Assembly: GCA_937915765.1 (NCBI GenBank) | Contig: CALGHE010000007.1 | Span: forward strand, 1-21,226 | Source of the DNA: an uncultured Bacteroidales bacterium | GTDB taxonomy: Bacteria > Bacteroidota > Bacteroidia > Bacteroidales > Paludibacteraceae | Direction: 5' to 3' | Length of the DNA stretch: 21,226 nt | Part shown: in pieces, positions 15,785-21,226 of the stretch | How the letters are laid out: every line of letters starts with the position of its first letter | How positions within the stretch are numbered: the first letter of the stretch is position 1 | Translations under genes and position numbers: made by a program | The notes under the pieces: model-generated | What the model saw: the letters and a program-made list of their open reading frames with translations, nothing else | Told to the model about the DNA's origin: nothing | The model's database searches: none

Positions 15785-15815
15785 TGGACTGAAAATGAAT
15801 TTTAAAGATAGTTTT

Positions 15816-18275
15816 ATGTTAAAAAAACAAATTCTCCGTTTATTTGCTCTGCTCGTTGTTTGTCTGACGGCGCAGTGTTTGTTTGCGGACACGTTGACGG
15901 TTAACTCCAATATAGAGAAGGTTACCGTTTATAAAAAGGGTGCTTTAATCAGCCGCAAGGCTCATGTGAAGATACCTGCTGGCGTGACGGTTGTGAAAAT
16001 TCCGATGCTCAGTCCTCTGTTCGACCAGAAGACGGTGCAGGTGGGTGTGACTAACGCAGACATCACGCTGGGCAAGGTTCGTGTTGAAATTGAGATGCCA
16101 AACAGAGATGTTGTGGCGAGAAGCAATGACTCTTTGAGCAGAAGGTCTAAGGTGATAACAGACTCTGTGGATCTGGTCCTTGCCTACAAAAGCGTGCTGG
16201 ACCATGAACGTTCCATCTTGCTTGGCAACGATAATATTGGTGGCAAGAAGGGTTTTGACTCGTTGCAGCTGAGCGAGATTGCGGCGTTCCTTCGCAAGGA
16301 TTTGAGCGAGATTGTAGATATGCAGCTGGGTTATAGGCAGGTTCAGAAACGTTTGGAGCTGGAAAATCAGCAGCTGATGCAGAGCATGAAACTCTTGGAC
16401 GAAAGGTCTATTGAGCCTAAGGCTGCGCTTTATGTGTCTTTGGTCTCTAAATCGCCTTGCGAAAGTGAACTGAGCTTCAGCTATGTGGTGGAGCAGGCGG
16501 AATGGACGCCGTTCTTTGAGTTGCGCATATCAGAAGACAGGCCAGAGATGGAGGTCACTAAAAAGGTGATGGTGAAGCAAAAGTCTAAAGAGGATTGGAA
16601 AGATGTGAAGATGACTGTTACAAAAACTAATCCGTCGGACAACAATGCGCGGCCTGAACTGAAGCGTTACACTCTACCTAAAAGTGGCAGTGTGTCAACC
16701 TCTTCTTACACAGAGAAAAAGATGATTAAGGTGATGGGAACGGTGCGTGATGAAAAGGGCAGTATAGAAGGTGTTTTGGTAACATGTCCATCTACCAACG
16801 TGTCTGTTCAGAGCGACGCGTCTGGCTTTTATGAAATATTGGTTCCGGAGAACAGTAGTTTAGATTATTCACATGCAAGCCATATAGGTAAAACCATTTC
16901 TGTATCTGAAGGAAATGTTGAGATTGTTAATGTTCTGTTGAAAGAAAATAAGGCTGCTGTTTATGGGAATGGTGTTACAGTAAAAGGTGTTGTAAGAGAT
17001 GCTGGAGGTCCTCTCCCTGGTGTGGAAATAACGGTGAAAGAAGACCCGACAATTTTTGAACTGACAGATGCAGACGGAGCCTTTGCTATTTCTGTGCCAG
17101 AGGGAGCTACGCTGGAGTTCGCATATTTCGCATATGATGACTCTTATAAGACGAAACAAGTAAAACTCAGACCAGGACAATTTATTGTAAATGTTACACT
17201 GGAAGATCCGGAAGAGCTGGAAGAGTTTGTAGAAATAGGATATATGAAAGGATATGGGAAGGAGCCAAAACGTAAGCTTTTTGGCAAAATTTTTGGCAAA
17301 AGGAGAAAAAGAGATAGAGTTGAAGAAGTTAGTATTGACGATGCTTTGGCAGGACGTGTCAGTGGAGTGCAGACAGGCAATAATCCTACTCGTATAAGAG
17401 GAGTGTCAAGTTTGTCAGGGGTAAACGAGCCTTTGTATATTGTTGACGGCGTGCCTGTCGGAGGAGGAAGCTCCAGCAGCAATCCGTTGGCAAGTATTGA
17501 TCCTTCAGATATTGTTTCTATGGATGTGCTGAAAGACGCTTCTGCCACAGCAATCTACGGTTCGAGAGCTTCGAACGGGGTTATCCTTATCACAACCAGA
17601 AAGGGGGCTAACGTCGGGTCGGGTCTGTACCTTTCAACGTTCTCAAAACTGCAGGATTATACGGCGGAGTCAGCAACCTTGAACTCTGTTCCGTCAGATG
17701 GTTCTGAACATGAGGCTACGTTGGGAACGCAGAGCATTAAGGCTAAGTATAGTTATTACGCCGCGCCTAAGATTACGCCTAACGCCTACATGCTGGCGGA
17801 GGTGCCTAACTGGCGTGACTACGAGCTGCTTAAGGGTAAATTGCGCGTATTCTTGAACAATACTTATGTGGGCGACTCTTATTGGGAGCCTTTTGAAATT
17901 CAGGATACTTTGCGTTTCTCGCTTGGTGTGGAGAAGAACATCGGGGTGGAGCGCGCTCTGAAGGCGACTAAGGAGAAGAGCAATTTGCTGAGAACGGCCA
18001 AGAAAGTGACTCGAAACTGGCAGATTACAGTGAAGAACAACAAGGAGACGGCTGTGGACATTGTGGTGGAGGACCAGATTCCTGTCGCTGCAAATGATGA
18101 GGCAAAGGTCACTCTGCTGGAGTCAAGCAATGCGAAAGTAGATGAGAAGGAGGGCCGCTTGAAGTGGAACTTGCATCTTGCTCCGGGCGAAAAACGCGAA
18201 CTGAACATCAGCTACGAAGTTAAGGTGAAGAGCGAAGAGCTTTTCGAAGAGTTGATGGAGGATGAAGATTTGTAA
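15816..18275 (+). CDS. Exported MuiA/DUF4139 protein carrying an inserted SusC-like regulatory and plug block
   Basis: Encodes 819 residues from ATG 15816 (826 if ATG 15795 is used). The later start gives MLKKQILRLFALLVVCLTAQ, a clean signal peptide cut near Ala24, and leaves room for a leader. Order: DUF4140 (about 31-130, VEKVTVYKKGA-type start), coiled coil (about 105-205), first part of DUF4139 (about 215-290, AEWTPFFELRI and SKEDWKDVKMTVT), carboxypeptidase-regulatory-like domain 1 (about 303-375), a second such domain (387-470), an FVEIGYMKGYG linker, a TonB-receptor plug (about 502-597: LAGRVSGVQ, IRGVSSLSG, PLYIVDGVPV, VLKDASATAIYGSRASNGVI, LITTRKG), then the rest of DUF4139. There is no beta-barrel. 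It is followed after 28 nt by a paralogue. MuiA-family function is poorly known; it was named for an effect on mucoidy. Confidence 0.88.
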   Translation: MLKKQILRLFALLVVCLTAQCLFADTLTVNSNIEKVTVYKKGALISRKAHVKIPAGVTVVKIPMLSPLFDQKTVQVGVTNADITLGKVRVEIEMPNRDVVARSNDSLSRRSKVITDSVDLVLAYKSVLDHERSILLGNDNIGGKKGFDSLQLSEIAAFLRKDLSEIVDMQLGYRQVQKRLELENQQLMQSMKLLDERSIEPKAALYVSLVSKSPCESELSFSYVVEQAEWTPFFELRISEDRPEMEVTKKVMVKQKSKEDWKDVKMTVTKTNPSDNNARPELKRYTLPKSGSVSTSSYTEKKMIKVMGTVRDEKGSIEGVLVTCPSTNVSVQSDASGFYEILVPENSSLDYSHASHIGKTISVSEGNVEIVNVLLKENKAAVYGNGVTVKGVVRDAGGPLPGVEITVKEDPTIFELTDADGAFAISVPEGATLEFAYFAYDDSYKTKQVKLRPGQFIVNVTLEDPEELEEFVEIGYMKGYGKEPKRKLFGKIFGKRRKRDRVEEVSIDDALAGRVSGVQTGNNPTRIRGVSSLSGVNEPLYIVDGVPVGGGSSSSNPLASIDPSDIVSMDVLKDASATAIYGSRASNGVILITTRKGANVGSGLYLSTFSKLQDYTAESATLNSVPSDGSEHEATLGTQSIKAKYSYYAAPKITPNAYMLAEVPNWRDYELLKGKLRVFLNNTYVGDSYWEPFEIQDTLRFSLGVEKNIGVERALKATKEKSNLLRTAKKVTRNWQITVKNNKETAVDIVVEDQIPVAANDEAKVTLLESSNAKVDEKEGRLKWNLHLAPGEKRELNISYEVKVKSEELFEELMEDEDL
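16974..17607 (+). other. SusC-like N-terminal block inserted in the DUF4139 gene
   Basis: This part of the gene encodes a block matching the start of SusC/RagA receptors: VTVKGVVRDAGGPLPGVEIT and TDADGAFAISVPEGATLEF (N-terminal extension), LEEFVEIGYMKGYG (cf. LdEVVVIGYG), then a plug ending in ILITTRKG exactly where the SusC barrel would begin. The downstream paralogue lacks it. By eye its first two-thirds is more AT-rich than the flanking coding sequence, which would fit later acquisition. Confidence 0.8.
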
Positions 18276-18303
18276 TTTTAATTTGAAATAAAGGATATTA
18301 AAT

Positions 18304-20163
18304 ATGAGATTCAGAAGTATATTAACGGGTTGTCTTTCGCTGTGCGTTGTAGCCACGTCTATGGCGCAGGTAGAGACTCAGTCAAAGATTAAAGAGGTGA
18401 TGGTGTATGCTACCGGAGCGATGGTGACGCGTACCGCCAAGGTTAATGTGAAGAGCGGAACGACCGAGGTGAAGATTCCGCTGCTGACTCCGCTGTTGGA
18501 GCAGAACTCCGTGCAGGTGGGCGTGAAGAGCGGAAGGGCGACGCTCTCTTCCATAGATTATGATGTGGAGGTGCCAAGTCAGAAGCAGATAGGCAAAGAG
18601 GTGTCTGCCTTGTCTAAGAGAGCTTCTGTTTTGCGCGATTCCATCGACATTTTGGAGGGTAAGAGCAGTGTGCTGGACAAGGAGCGAAGCTTGATTCTGA
18701 AAAGTGACAACATAGGTGGCGAAAATGGCTTTACCGCCTCTACTTTGCAGGGCGTCGCGTCTTATGTGCGCAAGAACTTGAACGAAATCATCAGCATGCA
18801 GTATCAGTATCAGCGTCTTAGAAAAAAATACCAGGAAGAGCTTACGCTGAACGAGCAGAAGGTTAATTTGCTTTACAGCAAACAGATGGAGCCGATGAGT
18901 TTCCTTTTGATAAAACTGGAGTCGCCTTCTGCGTCGAATTGTGAGCTGGAAATCAACTATTTTGTGAAGAATGCAGCCTGGATGCCGTTCTACGAGGCTC
19001 GTATCGCCAAGAACGACACAAAACTTCATCTGGTGCAGAAAGCGTACGTGAGCCAGGCTACTAAAGAGAGGTGGAATGATGTGCAGTTGAAATTGTCGCA
19101 AAATGACCCAAGCGTGAGCAACGAAAAGCCGGAACTGGGGCGGTACGTGATTCCTTCCGGCTCGTACGTTGGCAGAAATGTGCGCGCAACGGACTACAGC
19201 AATCCTTATGTTAAAATCATGGGTGTGGTGCGCGACAAGAAAGGTCCGCTGAAGGGCGTGCTTGTAACTTGTGCCGATGACCGCAAAACTCAGACAGACG
19301 AAAACGGTTTCTACGAGCTGTTGGTGCCTGTAGATGAGAGGGTTAAATTTAATTATTCAGGATACAGCACAGCCTCTTGCTATGCAAAAGGAAAAAATGT
19401 GATGGTGCGAAATGTGAACATGGATGAGGATAATTCAAAGGTCTCTGAGTCTGAGGTTGACCAGCGCTTCTTGAACTACATTGAGCAGAACAGAATAATT
19501 TCAGTCTCTCAGTCTTTGATGGGCAGCGATATGGAGTCGAATATTCCTCAGATGGCTATCCGCAACACAGTGGCAAGTATAGAAGGCAAAAACACCGTGC
19601 CTGCCGACGGCGCTGACCACGAGGTGGTGGTGAAGGACCTCTCTGTTGATGCTGAATATAACTACTATGCTGTGCCAAAGCTTTCTAAAGATGTGTATCT
19701 TGTGGCGTCTATTCCAAACTGGAAGAAGCTGGATTTGCTCGACGGCTCCGTTAAACTGTTCCTGAACAATATGTATATGGGCGAAAGTTTCATCAACGCG
19801 CGACAGACAGAAGACACGTTGAACCTGTCTATCGGAAAAGACAAGGAACTGGCTGTTGACAGAAAGGATATGCGCACATACTCTTCTAAGAATCTTATCA
19901 AAACGTCGGACAAGGTAGAGCGCGAGTGGATGATCACGGTGAAAAACAACAAGTCCGAGGCTGTGAAGGTGACTGTGGAAGACCAGTTTCCGGTATCTAC
20001 AAATGAAGACATCAAGGTGGAGCTGTTAGACAACGGCGGCGCTGCAGTAGATGAGAAGGAGGGCAAACTCACATGGAAACTTAATCTGAAGCCCGGAGAA
20101 AAGAGAGAGCTGAAATTCTCTTATTCAGTTAAATCAAAACTCCCTAATATCAGCGTGGATTGA
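18304..20163 (+). CDS. Exported MuiA/DUF4139 protein, paralogue without plug
   Basis: Encodes 619 residues. Signal peptide MRFRSILTGCLSLCVVATSM-AQ, probably cut after Ala21. Order: DUF4140 (about 27-120, IKEVMVYATGAMVTRTAKVN), coiled coil (about 95-195), first part of DUF4139 (about 205-285, AAWMPFYEARI and TKERWNDVQLKLSQNDPSVS), one carboxypeptidase-regulatory-like domain (about 302-375, IMGVVRDKKGPLKGVLVTCA and TDENGFYELLVP), a linker (about 376-430), then the rest of DUF4139 (YNYYAVPKLSKDVYLVASIP, EREWMITVKNNKSEAV, VTVEDQFPV, KPGEKRELKFSYSV). It aligns with the upstream protein along its whole length apart from the plug block. It starts 28 nt after the upstream stop codon, so the two are probably one transcript, ended by the strong terminator at 20187. 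Function unknown. Confidence 0.88.
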   Translation: MRFRSILTGCLSLCVVATSMAQVETQSKIKEVMVYATGAMVTRTAKVNVKSGTTEVKIPLLTPLLEQNSVQVGVKSGRATLSSIDYDVEVPSQKQIGKEVSALSKRASVLRDSIDILEGKSSVLDKERSLILKSDNIGGENGFTASTLQGVASYVRKNLNEIISMQYQYQRLRKKYQEELTLNEQKVNLLYSKQMEPMSFLLIKLESPSASNCELEINYFVKNAAWMPFYEARIAKNDTKLHLVQKAYVSQATKERWNDVQLKLSQNDPSVSNEKPELGRYVIPSGSYVGRNVRATDYSNPYVKIMGVVRDKKGPLKGVLVTCADDRKTQTDENGFYELLVPVDERVKFNYSGYSTASCYAKGKNVMVRNVNMDEDNSKVSESEVDQRFLNYIEQNRIISVSQSLMGSDMESNIPQMAIRNTVASIEGKNTVPADGADHEVVVKDLSVDAEYNYYAVPKLSKDVYLVASIPNWKKLDLLDGSVKLFLNNMYMGESFINARQTEDTLNLSIGKDKELAVDRKDMRTYSSKNLIKTSDKVEREWMITVKNNKSEAVKVTVEDQFPVSTNEDIKVELLDNGGAAVDEKEGKLTWKLNLKPGEKRELKFSYSVKSKLPNISVD

Positions 20164-20166
20164 TAG

Positions 20167-20183
20167 TTTATGAAAGTTGCCAT
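20167..20183. repeat. Possible decayed half copy of the palindromic element
   Basis: TTTATGAAAGTTGCCAT resembles the right end of copy 1 (TTTATAGAAGTTGCCAT, two differences). It sits 4 nt after a stop codon, as the full copies do. No partner end is found nearby, so this may be chance. Confidence 0.3.
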
Positions 20184-20186
20184 AAA

Positions 20187-20220
20187 CGAAAAGAGCCGTG
20201 CCGCGGCTCTTTTCGTCTTT
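20187..20220 (+). terminator. Strong Rho-independent terminator of the DUF4139 pair
   Basis: CGAAAAGAGCCG (20187-20198) pairs perfectly with CGGCTCTTTTCG (20204-20215) around a 5-nt loop and is followed by TCTTT. The A-rich 5' side also allows function on the opposite strand. Confidence 0.88.
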
Positions 20221-20339
20221 AATGCTCAGGCTTGCAGATTTGTTGGCTCGTTTCTCAGTACTGGGCATAGAGGCTCTATGATTTGCAAAAACAGAAAAAA
20301 AGTGATAACTTGCGCATAGAAACCATATAATCTAAAATT

Positions 20340-20942
20340 ATGGGGAAAAACATAGGGAAAAGCAAATGTGATTATCTGAAAAAGATTCGCGAGAATATAG
20401 CAAAACACTACGGGATACCCTTTCAGACCAAGGAGTGCGGCTTCGAGGGAGAATGCAAGGGCACTTGTCCGAAGTGCGAGCAGGAGGTTCGTTATCTGGA
20501 GATGGAGCTGCTTAAGATGGGCGTCTTGAAAAAGTCGCTCACGCTTGCGTGCGCTCTGCCTGTGATGGCCTCGGCGGTAGGCTCTGCCGAAGCGCCGTTG
20601 AAGGGGATGATGGCTCCAGCCGTAGAGGCAACAGACTTTGCCCCGCTGGAAAAAAAGGTTGTGAGGCAAAACTTTACTCCTGCCTCATTGCAGCATCAGG
20701 AGGAAGAAGGAGAAATTCCACCTCCGCCTCCACCCGCACCTGATCTGCCTCCACTCATATTTGATAATGATGATTATATTATTGAAGGAGATATTCTGCC
20801 TCCACCCATACCTGATGATATTGTTATTGGGGATATTGATTATCATAAAGATGAAACAATCCCTAAATGCCCAGTTGTGACAATAGACAAGAGCAAGGTG
20901 CAGATAGAAATAATAGAAGATTCGGACGAGACTGTGGATTAA
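20340..20942 (+). CDS. Small protein with four-cysteine cluster, hydrophobic segment and proline-rich acidic tail
   Basis: Encodes 200 residues. The N-terminal part (about 9-55) reads CDYLKKIRENIAKHYGIPFQ, then C33-x5-C39-x3-C43-x2-C46 in the setting GECKGTCPKCEQEVRYLEME, which looks like a small metal-binding module (zinc or iron-sulfur). I recall similar N termini in short uncharacterised Bacteroidota proteins, but cannot name a family. Residues about 60-83 (GVLKKSLTLACALPVMASAV) are hydrophobic and could be a membrane helix. The tail is rich in Pro, Asp and Ile, with two imperfect repeats of the type PPPP-APDLPP-IFDNDDYIIEGD / LPPPIPDD-IVIGDIDY. If the helix spans the membrane, the cysteines would be cytoplasmic and the tail periplasmic. 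It has no close operon partner. No real promoter box was found. Confidence 0.75.
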   Translation: MGKNIGKSKCDYLKKIRENIAKHYGIPFQTKECGFEGECKGTCPKCEQEVRYLEMELLKMGVLKKSLTLACALPVMASAVGSAEAPLKGMMAPAVEATDFAPLEKKVVRQNFTPASLQHQEEEGEIPPPPPPAPDLPPLIFDNDDYIIEGDILPPPIPDDIVIGDIDYHKDETIPKCPVVTIDKSKVQIEIIEDSDETVD

Positions 20943-21226
20943 AGGCTGCGACTGTGGATATGTGTTGTAATCTCATCTAAGCGCAAGCGGACTATGAAGT
21001 CAGGTCAGAAACTTTGCAAGCCATAACGAAAAAAGCAGACCAAGCGGCCTGCTTTTTTGTATTATGCAAATTTGTCTGGCTTCATAACTCAGAATAGACA
21101 GACCAAAGTGACCTAAAGCGGTTATGAGAATAATAAATCACAAAACGCCGCTTATATCCGACTTTATTTTTTTTATTAGTGTCCGATAAAAACTAAAAAC
21201 GATATAAAAAGGAGTCTCAAACGCTG
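20943..21226. other. Right-end intergenic stretch
   Basis: No gene is seen. It holds a 10-bp direct repeat GACTGTGGAT (20930-20939 inside the preceding gene and 20950-20959), a terminator at 21029, a 7-bp inverted pair TCATAAC / GTTATGA between about 21080 and 21128, and an AAAAGGAG purine-rich run near 21208 that could be a ribosome site for a gene just beyond the window. Confidence 0.4.
21029..21059 (+). terminator. Rho-independent terminator after the cysteine-cluster protein
   Basis: AAAAAAGCAG (21029-21038) pairs with CTGCTTTTTT (21049-21058); the loop region can add CC/GG pairing. It lies 87 nt after the stop codon. The A-run on the 5' side makes it potentially bidirectional. Confidence 0.85.

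Noticed and set aside
15795..15815. ATG 15795 as the start of the first DUF4139 gene
   Set aside because: It would put an acidic, unusual leader before the signal peptide and lie almost on the predicted transcription start; kept as an alternative only.
18304..18370. L-T-G-C near the N terminus of the second DUF4139 protein as a lipobox
   Set aside because: The cysteine is at residue 10, leaving no room for a hydrophobic core before it; the hydrophobic stretch follows, and an ordinary cleavage site lies at SMA-Q.
20454..20477. CxxxCxxC pattern (C39, C43, C46) resembling the radical SAM motif
   Set aside because: The protein has only 200 residues and no TIM-barrel; the extra C33 and the short module fit a structural metal site better.

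Overview
The window looks like a chromosomal segment of a member of Bacteroidales (phylum Bacteroidota). Evidence: several start-proximal promoters of the Bacteroidota type (TTTG, about 17-21 bp spacer, TAnnTTTG), weak or absent Shine-Dalgarno sequences, a protein segment with the SusC/RagA TonB-receptor signature, a C-terminal domain resembling type IX secretion sorting domains, and a SlyD-like isomerase, DUF4197 and DUF4139 proteins of the kind found in this group. The species cannot be named from the sequence alone.

Layout, left to right: (1) the 3' end of an Rpn-type PD-(D/E)XK nuclease/transposase gene (3-170). (2) A secreted serine hydrolase of the class C beta-lactamase fold (259-1746). 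(3) A gene-free stretch with a good promoter and a leader of about 260 nt, followed by two tandem paralogous small XRE-type helix-turn-helix genes (2259-2978). (4) A CotH-kinase-family secreted protein on the minus strand (3176-4648). (5) A SlyD-like FKBP isomerase (4831-5406) followed by aroC, chorismate synthase (5495-6568). (6) A roughly 1000-residue exported TPR protein (6779-9811). (7) A two-gene minus-strand RND efflux operon, adaptor then pump, with no outer-membrane channel gene (10095-14252). (8) A DUF4197 protein (14641-15531). (9) Two tandem paralogous MuiA/DUF4139 exported proteins (15816-20163). (10) A small protein with a four-cysteine cluster, a hydrophobic segment and a proline-rich acidic tail (20340-20942).

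The most unusual object is the first DUF4139 protein. In the middle of its DUF4139 domain it carries a complete SusC-like N-terminal block: carboxypeptidase-regulatory-like domain, a degenerate V-V-V-I-G-Y-G-type linker and a full TonB-receptor plug, with no beta-barrel. Its tandem paralogue carries only one carboxypeptidase-regulatory-like domain at the same place, so this loop seems to accept domain insertions.

The second theme is a short palindromic element present three times (2980-3153, 9991-10084, 15548-15645). Each copy starts or ends within about 1-16 nt of a stop codon, has near-identical inverted ends (GGCAACTTCTATAAATTA type) and shares a core motif. A possible decayed half copy follows a fourth stop codon. 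It looks like a small non-autonomous repeat (MITE- or REP-like) that may also act as a terminator or 3'-end stabiliser. The rest is a mix of housekeeping genes (aroC, slyD-like, RND efflux) and envelope genes; most adjacent genes have their own promoter or terminator and do not form one operon.
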